Positions 1-8,014 of a stretch of DNA of 64,000 bases are shown here, piece after piece (position 1 is the first letter of the stretch; each line of letters opens with the position of its first letter). Below the pieces are notes generated by a model. That model was given only the letters and a program-made list of their open reading frames with translations. It made no database searches and was not told where the DNA came from. Source of the DNA: Streptomyces griseoviridis (GTDB lineage Bacteria; Actinomycetota; Actinomycetes; Streptomycetales; Streptomycetaceae); assembly GCA_014649155.1 (NCBI GenBank), contig BMSM01000013.1, forward strand, positions 117,089 through 181,088, written 5' to 3'. The position numbers and the translations under genes are program-made.

Positions 1-2
1 TC

Positions 3-326
3 TACGCCTGGCTCACCAAGAGCACCTTCTTCGACAGCATCGGCGCAGGCAGCCCCGGCATCGTCACCGCAGACAGCCAGGTCTTCGCCCTTCTTCAGGC
101 CATGGGCGACACCCTGCCCGCCACCAAGCTCCATGTGACCTTCAACGACCGGGAGATCCTCGGAGACATGGCGGTCTACCAGAACCTCGCGAAGAACGCG
201 GCCACGTTCCTTCACCACCTCACCTCACGCAACGGAGCCGTCACCAGCGCACTCATGCACGAGACCCACGTGACCGGATTGCAGGCATCGTTCCTCAGCT
301 ACCTCAGGACCTGCCGCGCCCGGTAG
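3..326 (+). CDS. alpha/beta-hydrolase esterase, C-terminal end (partial)
   Basis: The frame is open from the first bases and ends at TAG 324-326; the gene begins outside the window, so only the last 107 residues are present. The tail reads like the end of a siderophore-esterase/enterochelin-esterase type alpha/beta hydrolase: a conserved 'VTFNDREI' strand, then an 'ETHVTG' motif that would carry the catalytic histidine, and a closing 'SFLSYLR' helix. The nucleophile serine and acid lie upstream and cannot be seen. A hairpin follows 25 bp after the stop. The family assignment rests on the tail alone and could be wrong at the substrate level. Confidence 0.5.
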   Translation, partial: YAWLTKSTFFDSIGAGSPGIVTADSQVFALLQAMGDTLPATKLHVTFNDREILGDMAVYQNLAKNAATFLHHLTSRNGAVTSALMHETHVTGLQASFLSYLRTCRAR

Positions 327-350
327 ACCTGGACACCGCGGCGCTGCCCG

Positions 351-371
351 ACCGCCGTCCTGGTCGGCGGT
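351..371 (+). terminator. hairpin after the esterase gene
   Basis: ACCGCCG and CGGCGGT form a 7-bp perfect stem with a 7-nt loop, 25 bp after the esterase stop. There is no clear T tract, as is usual in this GC range. Confidence 0.4.
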
Positions 372-531
372 GCTCCTGACCCGCACCGCCGCCCCGATCG
401 CCCGGCACCACCCGCCGAACCCGACCGGTAGGCGTGCCGGGCCCGAACCGGTCGAGCCGGGAAGCGCGGCCCCCGCAGGGAGGAACGGAACGGGGCACGC
501 ACATCGTCCACGAACCGACTGCCCGGCAGCG

Positions 532-663
532 CGGGCACCATCGGCCGTCGTGTGCGTCAAGGGCACCGCCGAGGTCCGGACCGTGGTTCGTGCGTGCCTG
601 GAGCAAGGCGCCCCGTTGGTCGCACGCGGCGCGGTATCCGGATTTCCGGGGGCGCCCATGCCG
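532..663 (+). pseudogene. fragment of an FAD-binding (berberine-bridge type) oxidoreductase
   Basis: In frame 1 a stretch reads PSAVVCVKGTAEVRTVVRAC followed by LEQGAPLVARGAVSG. This matches the usual PF01565 FAD-binding N-terminal segment of berberine-bridge-like oxidases ('RPALVVRCTGTADV..AVRFAREHGLPLAVRGGGHS'). It lacks a start, and nothing of the remaining 350 or so residues follows; the next bases belong to a TetR remnant. I read it as a relic and not an expressed gene. Confidence 0.4.
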
Positions 664-960
664 TCGAAGGAGGCGTGATCCTCGCGCTGGACGGCATGGA
701 TCGGGTGCTGGCAGTCATGGAACACCGCTTCACCAGCGAGGCCGAGTGGTGATCGCGTCTGCCTGCCGACGCCGACGGGCGTGACATCCTGCGGGCCATG
801 GTGGCCGCCGCCATCTCGCCGAGCCCGGCCTCATCAGACTGTTCGTCCTTACCTCCGCCGAGGCTGCGGACCCCACCAGCGCCGCGCACACCCTCTTCGC
901 CGAGCGTTACCAGCGCGCTGCCGACGAGTTGGCCCAGACTGCCCTTTCGGTGCGCTGCCC
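664..960 (+). pseudogene. C-terminal remnant of a TetR-family regulator
   Basis: Frame 3 reads LALDGMDRVLAVMEHRFTSE, hits TGA at 750-752, and continues in the same frame as LPADADGRDILRAMVAAA. From about 812 the sense continues in frame 2 as AEPGLIRLFVLTSAEAADPT and AAHTLFAERYQRAADEL. This is the typical ligand-binding half of a TetR protein ('EPGLVRLFVVLSAEATDPAHPAH..FAERYRR'). There is one in-frame stop and one frameshift, and no helix-turn-helix upstream, so it is dead. It may once have controlled the flavoprotein gene just downstream. Confidence 0.55.
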
Positions 961-1151
961 GCTGATCGGGGGAAACTCCGCGCGTCGCCGTGCCGGTTGT
1001 GCCACGGACTGTGATCTTTGGTCGGGTCCCCCGCTTCTGGTGGCTGCTCCGGCGGCGTGGTCGTGCCCTGACACCTCGCCGTCGCCCGTCCTGGATACGG
1101 GTCCGCGCTTGCGGGCTGCGGTGCCCTGTCCGCGATGCTGAAGGAGCTGTG

Positions 1152-2828
1152 ATGCCCGACACCACCGACCGACGCGCCACCGTTGTGGTGGCAGACGCAG
1201 ACCGCTGGTCGGCACAGGACTTGGCCGAACGGATCGAGCGCTATTTCGCCGGTGCCTACGAGGTGCTGAGCGCGGCTACACGCGCTGAAGCCGAGCGGGT
1301 ACTGGAGGGCGCTGCGTCGGCTGGACGGCGTGTCGCGGCCGTGCTGGCGGCGGAGGACCTGTCCGACGGGTCGGGCTTGGACCTGCTGCGGGAGACCGGC
1401 GCGGTTCCGCCGGCCGGGCGCCTGCTGTTGTCCGACCGCGGCGCCCGGGCCGGTGGTGAGGGCCGGGACGGCATGAAGGTGCTGCATGCCCGTCCGGAAG
1501 AGGACGACCTGTGGCCGCAGCTGGAGCGGATGCTCTACGACACGGCCCCCGAGGGTCAGCAGACGGTACTGGTCGTAGGCGACCGCCGTGAGGCCGCTGT
1601 GTACCGCGTGGTCCGATTCCTGCTGCTCAACCACGTAACGTTCGCCGTCCAGGACGGCCCCCCGGGGCAAACGGGGGTCATCGTGAGGATCGACGGGCGA
1701 CAGATGCGGAACCCGCCGCTGATCTCCCTGGCCGAGGCGCTGCACCTGACCAGGTACAGCGGCGGCACCGACTACGACGTGGTCGTGGTCGGCGGTGGGC
1801 CGGCGGGGCTGACCGCGGCGATCAACCACGCCGGCCTGTTCGGCCACAAGGTGCTGATCCTCGAGAACGAGGCGCCCGGCGGCGCGGCCGGCACCGCCGT
1901 CAACGTCATCGACAACCACTTCGGCTTCCCCGACGGCATCGCCGCCGGGGTGCTGGCCCAGCGAGGACTTCGCCAGGCGCTGAACATGAAAGTGGAGTGG
2001 CTCCCCGCCTGCCAGGCCGAGAGTCTGTCGACGCTGGAGAACCGCGAGGCCGGCGACGGGCAGCCCCCGCTCAGACGACTGAAGGTGGCGGAGCGTCACG
2101 ATGACGGCCGGTCGGTGGAACTGAGCGCTGCTGCCGTGGTGCTGGCCTGCGGAGTGACCGCACGCCGCCAGGGCGGGAAGCACGAGCGCGACTACGAGAG
2201 TCGCGGCGTCTACTACATGGCCCTGCCCGCGGACGCCGGGCAGGTCTCCAAGGACGATTCGATCGTGGTCGTCGGTGCCGGCGACACCGCAGGTCGCGCC
2301 GCGCTCATGTTCGCGCAGAAGTCCACCAAGGTCACCCTGCTGGTCCGCGGCACCCTCAAAGACTCAACGATGCTGCAGCCACTGAAGGACCGAATCAAGA
2401 AATCCGGCATCGCGGTCCGCGAGAAGACCGAGATCGCCGAGTACGTGGGCGCGAAGGGGCGGCTCACCGACGTGCGGCTGCGGACGCCCAACAAGCCCCT
2501 GGAGACCCTGCCGGTGCGCGCGGTCTACGTGCTGATCGGCGCCGACCCGGACACCGAATGGCTGCAGAGGGCAAACGTCCAGTTGACCAAGGGGTACGTG
2601 GCCACGGGTACCGACGTCGGCCCGGAGGTGCCGTCGTACGCCACCAGCGTGCCGGGGGTCTTCGCCGTCGGAGACGTGCGGTACCGCGGGGTGCGTCGCA
2701 TCGCCATGGCTGCGGGTGAAGGAGCGGCGGCCGCGCTGGCCGTCCACAACTACTTCCTCGGCCGTGCCCAACTACTGCAGATGGACGGCGACACGGCCAA
2801 CGCGGCGCTGAGCGCCTACTACGCCTGA
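1152..2828 (+). CDS. receiver-like domain fused to a thioredoxin-reductase-like FAD oxidoreductase without the CxxC
   Basis: The 558-residue protein starts at ATG 1152 behind AAGGAG. Residues about 8-120 look like a response-regulator/receiver fold, about 135-175 a small thioredoxin-like segment, and 205-558 a thioredoxin-reductase-type core: FAD motif GGGPAG at 214-219, NAD(P) motif VVVGAGDTAG near 372-380, and GVFAVGDVR near 500-508. In the family called fused response regulator/thioredoxin-disulfide reductase the NAD(P) domain carries a redox CATC. Here that position reads 'GVYYMALPADAG', and only two cysteines occur in the whole protein. The flavin core looks intact, so it is likely an oxidoreductase with another electron acceptor. 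The neighbouring TetR gene is decayed. Confidence 0.7.
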   Translation: MPDTTDRRATVVVADADRWSAQDLAERIERYFAGAYEVLSAATRAEAERVLEGAASAGRRVAAVLAAEDLSDGSGLDLLRETGAVPPAGRLLLSDRGARAGGEGRDGMKVLHARPEEDDLWPQLERMLYDTAPEGQQTVLVVGDRREAAVYRVVRFLLLNHVTFAVQDGPPGQTGVIVRIDGRQMRNPPLISLAEALHLTRYSGGTDYDVVVVGGGPAGLTAAINHAGLFGHKVLILENEAPGGAAGTAVNVIDNHFGFPDGIAAGVLAQRGLRQALNMKVEWLPACQAESLSTLENREAGDGQPPLRRLKVAERHDDGRSVELSAAAVVLACGVTARRQGGKHERDYESRGVYYMALPADAGQVSKDDSIVVVGAGDTAGRAALMFAQKSTKVTLLVRGTLKDSTMLQPLKDRIKKSGIAVREKTEIAEYVGAKGRLTDVRLRTPNKPLETLPVRAVYVLIGADPDTEWLQRANVQLTKGYVATGTDVGPEVPSYATSVPGVFAVGDVRYRGVRRIAMAAGEGAAAALAVHNYFLGRAQLLQMDGDTANAALSAYYA

Positions 2829-2839
2829 CCAGGCCCGGG

Positions 2840-2956
2840 ACTCCCGTCGGACGCGGCATGGCACGGCTGGAGTCCTGGCGGATCTTCCGCAGGTCACGCA
2901 TCAGCCCCGAGCGTATGACCGTCAACGCCAAAGCCGCCCTCACCCTGGTGAGGTAA
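2840..2956 (+). pseudogene. C-terminal fragment of an IS5-family transposase
   Basis: The frame reads GRGMARLESWRIFRRSRISP then ERMTVNAKAALTLVR and TAA. This is the typical end of an actinobacterial IS5-type DDE transposase ('VERGMARLKSWRIL.RARCSPNRMT.I..AVLTLE'); the E of the DDE triad lies in the usual 'VER', which here reads 'VGR'. The rest of the transposase is absent upstream, where the flavoprotein gene ends 12 bp away. Confidence 0.65.
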
Positions 2957-3427
2957 CGCCGAAAAGGCGCACTGATTACGCCCGAACGGTGGATTCACCG
3001 ACAAGATCCTCAGTGCGGCAGAGCGCAATGGCCGCCTCTATGCAAGCCTCGTACTGAGGCCCTTCCCTCGATCCCTCGCGGATCAGCGAGCGGCGTCAGA
3101 TCTGTCAATCGCAAAGCGGAGGGTGATCCTCGTATGCGACGTACACGGACGTTCCGACGACGCGGCGAGTGGCCGCGGTTGGCGGCGGGACCCGCTGGGA
3201 TCACGGGAAGCCCTCAGCGGTTCATCGGTGGGCGCCGCGATGCTCGCTTGCCTTAGTTCTCCAGCTTGAACCCAAAGCCCGAGCTGGTTCTCTTTGCTGG
3301 TGGCAGGGGCGGCCTTCGGCAGTCATTCGATCACCGTCCGTTATCGCGGCTGGTCAGATCTGTCATGGGCCTGTTCTGCCCATAACCGGGGTGAGGTCAC
3401 CCCCAGACGCGACAAGGGGCATCAAAG
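2957..3427. other. 471-bp gap before the GMC operon, no gene seen
   Basis: No open frame with coding character was recognised on either strand. A 41-codon frame from ATG 3134 has a fair ribosome site but no recognisable product. The stretch presumably holds the promoter of the GMC operon; an AAGGGG about 10 bp before ATG 3428 is its ribosome site. Confidence 0.4.
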
Positions 3428-5344
3428 ATGTCTTACGACGATACGGACCAGGTGATCTTCCCGGCCGGTGCCGCGACGCAGACCAGTGCCGCAGAGGCTG
3501 CGCAAGGCGAGTGGGATGCCGTGGTCGTCGGTGGTGGCATGGCAGGTTGCATCATCGCCGAGCAGTTGGGCCAGGCAGGCTACAAGGTGGTGATTCTCGA
3601 AGCCGGCCCAGGTAAAGACATGGACCTCGCGGAGTACGAGTCGTACCTGTCGCGGTTCTACGGCGCAGTCGTCAAGGACAACCAGTCTCCCTACCCGTTC
3701 AACCCGAATGCCCGGATGCCCAGGAGCACCGATACCATGCCGGTGAATCCGGGAACACCCCGGGACGACTTCTACCTCGTGCAGGAGGGAAAGTACTGCA
3801 CGGATACCACCTTCACCCGGGTCCTCGGCGGCACCTCCATGCATTGGGAGGGGAAAGCGCTGCGCATGCTTCCCGAGGACTTCGACCTGCGGACCAAGTA
3901 CGGCCAGGGCCTGAACTGGCCGCTCAGCTATGACGACCTGGAGCCCTATTACCGCAAGGCCGAGGCCGAACTGGGCGTAGCCGCCGAAGTCGAGGACCAG
4001 GCGTACCTGGGCATGCATTTCCCGAAAGGATACGTGTTCCCGATGCACCGCATGCCGCTCTCCTATCTCGACCAGACGGTCGCCGGAGGCGTGGACGGCA
4101 TGCGGGTCACCCTGGCGGACGACGAGTACACACTCCAGGTGCGGAGCTTTCCGCAGGCCCGTAACGGCGTGCCGAACGCCGCGTACGACGGCGGCAAGGG
4201 CTTCGTCCCGGTCGGCGCGGTCAGCACGAGCCAGGTGGAAGAGGGCGAGCGCTGTCAGGGCAACACCAACTGCGTCCCGATCTGCCCCGTGCAGGCCAAA
4301 TACCACTCGGGAAAGACACTGGCCAAGGCGCTCGGCAGGGGCAACGTCAAGATCGTGACGCAAGCCGTCGCGTCCAAGGTCGAGATCGACGAGCATGACG
4401 AACACAAACGAGTGACCGGGATCACCGTCAAGAAGTACGAGTCGCTCCACTCCGAGAAGTACCAGACGTACACGGTGAAGGGCACCGTCTACATCCTCTG
4501 CGCGCACGCCATCGAGAACGCCCGGCTCATGCTGGCCTCCGACATGCAGCGGATGAGCCGCAGCAAGCTGATCGGCCGCAACCTGATGGACCACGCGTAC
4601 CTGCTGACCTGGGGCCTGCTGCCCAAACCGGCCGACACGATGCGAGGCACGACCTGCACGGGCGGGATCACCGACCTGCGCGGCGGGCGATTCCGCCGAA
4701 CCCAGGCCGGATTCGGCGTGGACATCCACAACGACGGCTGGGGGTGGGCGACCGGCTCGCCCTACACGGATCTGGTCGAACTCGTGGACAAGCGGGGCCT
4801 GCGCGGGCGGGAGTTGCGCAGGACGCTCGGGAACCAGATCTCCCGGCAGCTTCTGCTGGCTTTCATGATCGACCTGCTGCCCGACAGGAACAACACGGTC
4901 ACCGTGGACGACCGGTACAAGGATGCCCTCGGCAACTTGAAGCCGGTCGTGTCGCTCAAGATCCCGCCCTACACCATGCGGGGCGCCGCGCTCGCCCGCA
5001 AGCTCGCGACCGACATCTTCGACAAGCTCGGCGCCGAGGACAGGACCACGTACGACAAGGACAGCTACAGCGCCGTCGAGCACGACGGCCAGTGGTACAA
5101 CATCGTGGGCGGCAACCACCTGGCGGGCACTCACATCATGGGGACCGACCCGGCGAACTCCGTGGTCGACCACACCCAGCACTCGTGGGACCACGACAAC
5201 CTCTACCTAGTCGGCCCCGGCAGCATGCCCTCGATCGGGACCTCCAACATCAGCCTGACCATGGCGGCGCTCGCCTTCCGCAGTGCGGCCCACATCGTCA
5301 AGCACCTGCGTGCCGCGAAAGCGCCGGCCACCGTCCGCAGCTAG
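3428..5344 (+). CDS. GMC-family FAD dehydrogenase (sugar/alcohol type), large subunit
   Basis: The 638-residue protein has the Rossmann FAD motif GGGMAG at 35-40 and the GMC signature 'LGGTSMHWEG' at about 133-142, where H139 sits where relatives bind flavin. A cysteine cluster C276, C282, C286 reads 'CQGNTNCVPICP'. The catalytic pair is H564 ('NHLAGTHIMGTD') and N607 ('GTSNISLTMAAL'). This layout matches gluconate-, fructose- and glycoside-type GMC dehydrogenases, which oxidise sugar hydroxyls. No signal peptide is visible, so it is probably cytoplasmic unless carried by a partner. It heads a same-strand group with the ferritin-like gene and the FAD-SLDH small subunit, which argues for a dehydrogenase complex and not an oxidase. 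Substrate unknown. Confidence 0.8.
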   Translation: MSYDDTDQVIFPAGAATQTSAAEAAQGEWDAVVVGGGMAGCIIAEQLGQAGYKVVILEAGPGKDMDLAEYESYLSRFYGAVVKDNQSPYPFNPNARMPRSTDTMPVNPGTPRDDFYLVQEGKYCTDTTFTRVLGGTSMHWEGKALRMLPEDFDLRTKYGQGLNWPLSYDDLEPYYRKAEAELGVAAEVEDQAYLGMHFPKGYVFPMHRMPLSYLDQTVAGGVDGMRVTLADDEYTLQVRSFPQARNGVPNAAYDGGKGFVPVGAVSTSQVEEGERCQGNTNCVPICPVQAKYHSGKTLAKALGRGNVKIVTQAVASKVEIDEHDEHKRVTGITVKKYESLHSEKYQTYTVKGTVYILCAHAIENARLMLASDMQRMSRSKLIGRNLMDHAYLLTWGLLPKPADTMRGTTCTGGITDLRGGRFRRTQAGFGVDIHNDGWGWATGSPYTDLVELVDKRGLRGRELRRTLGNQISRQLLLAFMIDLLPDRNNTVTVDDRYKDALGNLKPVVSLKIPPYTMRGAALARKLATDIFDKLGAEDRTTYDKDSYSAVEHDGQWYNIVGGNHLAGTHIMGTDPANSVVDHTQHSWDHDNLYLVGPGSMPSIGTSNISLTMAALAFRSAAHIVKHLRAAKAPATVRS

Positions 5345-5402
5345 ACGGCTTACAGACCGGCGGGTTGAACGCAACACCGCCCACCGCCCGCGATTGGGGA
5401 AC

Positions 5403-6545
5403 ATGTCCGTTTCAGAATCAGAGCCCGCTCCGGACCCCAAGATCAAGACCATCGAGGAGCTGCACGACTACCTCTACAAGGGGCTCCAGCTGGAGCATGC
5501 GACGCTCCCGCCCTACCTGACCGCGCTCTACTCGCTGCATCCGGGGACAAACTCGGATGCCCGGCATGTCATCAGGGTCGTGGCCGTCGAGGAGATGCTG
5601 CACCTCACCCTGGTCGCCAACGTCCTGAACGCCGTGGGCGGGACGCCGGACCTCACCAAGCCGAACTTCGTGCCGAATTATCCGACGTACCTGCCGTGTG
5701 GTCCCACTTACTTCCAGGTCCATCTCCGGCCTTTCTCGCGCGAGGCTCTCGACACGTTCCTGAAGATCGAGAAGCCCCCAGAGGCAACTACCGAGGAAGA
5801 CAGGTTCGTACCGGTGGACTGGACGGCTCTTGGACTGACGTCCGACGGCATGGCGCCGCCACCGGAGGAACTGGCGGAACTCAAGGAGTCCGGGTCAATC
5901 TTCGGCCTCGTCCCCGGAGAACCCACCAAGCGTTTCTCGAGCATCGGCGAGTTCTACGAGGAGATCATCCGGGGCATCAACCACCTGGAGGACCAGGCCC
6001 GTCAGGCAGGGAAGACGATTTTCACCGGCGACCGCGCCCGCCAGGTGACCCCCGAGTACTTCTACTCCGGCGGCGGCGACGTGATCGAGGTGGCCGGCCG
6101 CGACACCGCGGTCGCGGCGCTCAACCTCGTCGCAGAGCAGGGCGAAGGGCTGTACGGCGGCATCTACGACAGCCAGGGTGAACTCGCCCACTACTACAGG
6201 TTCCAGCAGCTGGAAAAGGGGTGCTACTACCAGAAGGGCGATGAGCCAGGCAAGCCTTCCGGCCCGACTCTGAACGTCGACTGGGATGCCGCCTATCCGG
6301 TGAAGCCGGATATCAAGCTGACGGACCTCACGAGAGACCCGGAAATCCTGGCGGCGGCCGAGGAATTCAACCGGTTCTACGCCACCTTCCTGACCAACAT
6401 CAACCTGGCCTACAACGGTCAGCCTGACCTTCTGCTCAAGGCGGTCTGGGAGATGTTCCGCATGCGCGACAGCATGAACCGCCTCGTCCGCAACCCGCTC
6501 ACAGGCCATCCAGGGGCGAACGCCGGCCCGACATTCGAGATCTAA
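5403..6545 (+). CDS. VioB-type ferritin-like protein
   Basis: The 380-residue protein starts at ATG 5403, 58 bp after the GMC stop. The first 300 residues match the ferritin-like domain found in VioB/RebD iminophenyl-pyruvate dimer synthases (PF12902): 'LQLEHATLPPYLTALYSL' and 'VAVEEMLHLTLVANVLNAVGG' supply the E and ExxH metal ligands of a four-helix bundle. VioB itself is about 1000 residues, so this is the stand-alone domain form. A role in oxidising or condensing an amine-containing product is possible but not shown. Its place between the two subunits of a GMC dehydrogenase suggests it works on the same substrate or supports assembly. Confidence 0.7.
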   Translation: MSVSESEPAPDPKIKTIEELHDYLYKGLQLEHATLPPYLTALYSLHPGTNSDARHVIRVVAVEEMLHLTLVANVLNAVGGTPDLTKPNFVPNYPTYLPCGPTYFQVHLRPFSREALDTFLKIEKPPEATTEEDRFVPVDWTALGLTSDGMAPPPEELAELKESGSIFGLVPGEPTKRFSSIGEFYEEIIRGINHLEDQARQAGKTIFTGDRARQVTPEYFYSGGGDVIEVAGRDTAVAALNLVAEQGEGLYGGIYDSQGELAHYYRFQQLEKGCYYQKGDEPGKPSGPTLNVDWDAAYPVKPDIKLTDLTRDPEILAAAEEFNRFYATFLTNINLAYNGQPDLLLKAVWEMFRMRDSMNRLVRNPLTGHPGANAGPTFEI

Positions 6546-6567
6546 GACCGTCGACGGAGGCGGGATC

Positions 6568-7110
6568 ATGACGCAAAGCACGGACGCAGGAAAACAGCTG
6601 CGCGATTTCGTGAAGTTCTCTGCCACTGTGACCGGGTTCAGCGAGTTCGACCTCTGGGGAACCGGCCAGGCGGAGGGGTACTACAAGACGGTCCTGAATC
6701 AAGAAGGGCCGGACGCGCTTCAGAAGGCGATGGCTTCCCATCCCCATACTGTCCCCGCCGATCCAGTCGTGAACAGCATCATCAAGCTCTGGTACGTCGG
6801 CGTCTGGTACGGCCCGGAACTGGTGGGACGCGTGGACGTGGCGGCCTGGACGGCGCCCGGGCGGAGCGGAGCGAAGCCCGCCGTCCCGGATTACAGCCGA
6901 CCCGAGGGAACCCGCTCCTTGGCCGTGTCCGGACAGCACCAGGCCGGGGAGGATCCCGCGCACGGCGGACAGGAGCGCAAACCCCTGTTCGTCGTCTCCC
7001 CCGACGCCTACACCGAGGGCCTGTTGTGGCGGGCGATCGGCGCCCACCCGTCCGGCGCCAAGGCCCCGGGCTACGGATCATGGGCCAATCCGCCCGTATT
7101 CGAGGACTGA
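6568..7110 (+). CDS. FAD-SLDH-type small subunit of a membrane sugar/polyol dehydrogenase
   Basis: The 180-residue protein has GGAGG 8 bp before ATG. 'FVKFSATVTGFSEFDL', 'IIKLWYVGVWYGP' and the end 'YTEGLLWRAIGAHPSGAKAP' are hallmarks of the small subunit of FAD-dependent sorbitol dehydrogenase (PF12318), which pairs with a GMC large subunit. Relatives often carry a Tat signal that exports the complex; none is visible here, so the complex is probably cytoplasmic or the N-terminus has diverged. The gene lies 22 bp after the ferritin-like gene and 17 bp before the next start, so the set is almost certainly one transcript. Confidence 0.75.
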   Translation: MTQSTDAGKQLRDFVKFSATVTGFSEFDLWGTGQAEGYYKTVLNQEGPDALQKAMASHPHTVPADPVVNSIIKLWYVGVWYGPELVGRVDVAAWTAPGRSGAKPAVPDYSRPEGTRSLAVSGQHQAGEDPAHGGQERKPLFVVSPDAYTEGLLWRAIGAHPSGAKAPGYGSWANPPVFED

Positions 7111-7127
7111 CAAGAGGAGGAACTGTC

Positions 7128-7229
7128 ATGACCAGCACGGTCCCGAACCTGGGTCCCGACAAGGTATCGCTCGGAGTGACGCCGACACTGTGGTGGAACG
7201 ACGACTTTCCGCTTTACGCCCGAAGGTGA
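7128..7229 (+). pseudogene. truncated TIM-barrel sugar isomerase/epimerase (IolE-like) gene, first 33 codons
   Basis: A strong ribosome site (AGGAGG, 6 bp) precedes ATG 7128, and the product begins TVPNLGPDKVSLGVTPTLWW then NDDFP. The 'LGVTPTLW.NDDFP' strand is the opening beta-1 of xylose-isomerase-like TIM barrels such as myo-inosose dehydratase ('GIAPIGWTNDDLP'). After NDDFP the sequence departs and stops at TGA 7227-7229, so about 240 residues are missing. TIM-barrel isomerase/lyase genes commonly accompany GMC glycoside 3-dehydrogenases, which supports a glycoside-oxidation role for the three genes before it. Confidence 0.5.
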
Positions 7230-7485
7230 TCTCGCTGGCACACAGAACCATGCCTCCGTCGGCACAGACCTCGTGCTCGCTTCGCCGCGGCACCAGCCGA
7301 AGCACACCCGTCCGTGTCGACCAGGAAGGTGAACAGTTCCGTCCGTTCCACCACCAATCGCCCAGCAATCCAGCCACCAAGCTGATCTGGCACCCGCCAC
7401 TGCCAGACCAGACCACTGCCTTCGGCTCGACCGGGCCGACGTATCGGTAACGCGGCCCCGCCCACTCATTTGAACAGACCTAGAT

Positions 7486-7690
7486 GTGTTGTCCCGGGAC
7501 GTTGGTGACACGCGTGCTGGCCTGACGGATGAGTCGGGGGCGTTGATCGCTCCGGTACTGGCTCCGGACCGGATGAGCCGGCCTGTGCGGGATCAGCGCC
7601 AGGTGGTGAACGGGATCTTGTGGAAGCTGTCCACCGGGGCTGCCTGGCGTCATTTGTGGTCCCGCGACGCGGGCTGGGCGTTACGCGCTC
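7486..7690 (+). pseudogene. N-terminal fragment of an IS5-family transposase
   Basis: The frame reads GLTDESGALIAPVLAP then SRPVRDQRQVVNGILWKLST and GAAWRHL. This is the N-terminal 'LTDEQWALIAPLLPP...RGRPAR..RQVVNGILWKLRTGAPWRDLP' helix region of IS5-type transposases. The usual 'RYGPW..VY.RF.RW' follows only as a blur, and the catalytic part is absent. It stands 256 bp after the truncated TIM-barrel gene, a stretch (7230-7485) in which I see no gene. Confidence 0.65.
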
Positions 7691-7986
7691 TTCGGACTCT
7701 GGCGCACGGCGCTGCGCCCGGCCTCAGGGACGGGGCGCTCGCCGCGAGCCATCGCGGTGAACGCGGTGCCCGGGCGGAACACGATCCGCCTGCCTGCGGG
7801 GACCAAAACTCGTTCACCGGTCTGCGGATTGCGTGCCCGGCGCGCGGGGGTGTGGACCGCCTGGAGCCTGCCGAACTCGGTCACGGAGACGGCGTCGCCG
7901 TCCAGGACGCGCCGGACCAGAGTGTCCAGCACCACTTCCAGGGCTTCGGCGGCAGCCGACTCCGTACCGGCAAAGCCGTTGATCAC
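7681..7986 (-). CDS. HU-family nucleoid protein, possibly 5'-truncated
   Basis: On the minus strand the frame contains 'AAAEALEVVLDTLVRRVLDG', 'VSVTEFGRLQAV', and the HU signature 'PARRARNPQTGERVLVPAG' with the proline-bearing beta arm, then 'FRPGTAF'. These are the standard HU/IHF elements, giving about 101 residues from GTG 7986. A normal HU begins with about six further residues (MNK.ELV), and here the frame upstream lacks an ATG, so either GTG is the start or the 5' end has been replaced. The promoter of the next gene lies on top of this start. Confidence 0.6.
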   Translation of the reverse strand: MINGFAGTESAAAEALEVVLDTLVRRVLDGDAVSVTEFGRLQAVHTPARRARNPQTGERVLVPAGRRIVFRPGTAFTAMARGERPVPEAGRSAVRQSPKSA

Positions 7987-8007
7987 CTCTTCGGCCGGAC
8001 ATAGGTT
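7979..8007 (+). promoter_or_regulatory. promoter for the LLM flavoenzyme gene, leaderless
   Basis: TTGATC at 7979-7984 and TAGGTT at 8002-8007 are separated by 17 bp, close to the housekeeping sigma consensus (TTGAC/TAGRRT). The start codon at 8015 is 7 bp after the -10 box, so the transcript would begin at or next to ATG. Confidence 0.6.
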
Positions 8008-8014
8008 CCGTCGT

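Noticed and set aside
3134..3259. A 41-codon frame with GGAGGG upstream
   Set aside because: Arg-rich, no similarity, the initiation spacing is too long; probably chance.
2840..7690. A composite transposon with two full IS copies
   Set aside because: Only one C-terminal and one N-terminal fragment exist and no terminal inverted repeats were seen, so active transposition cannot be claimed.
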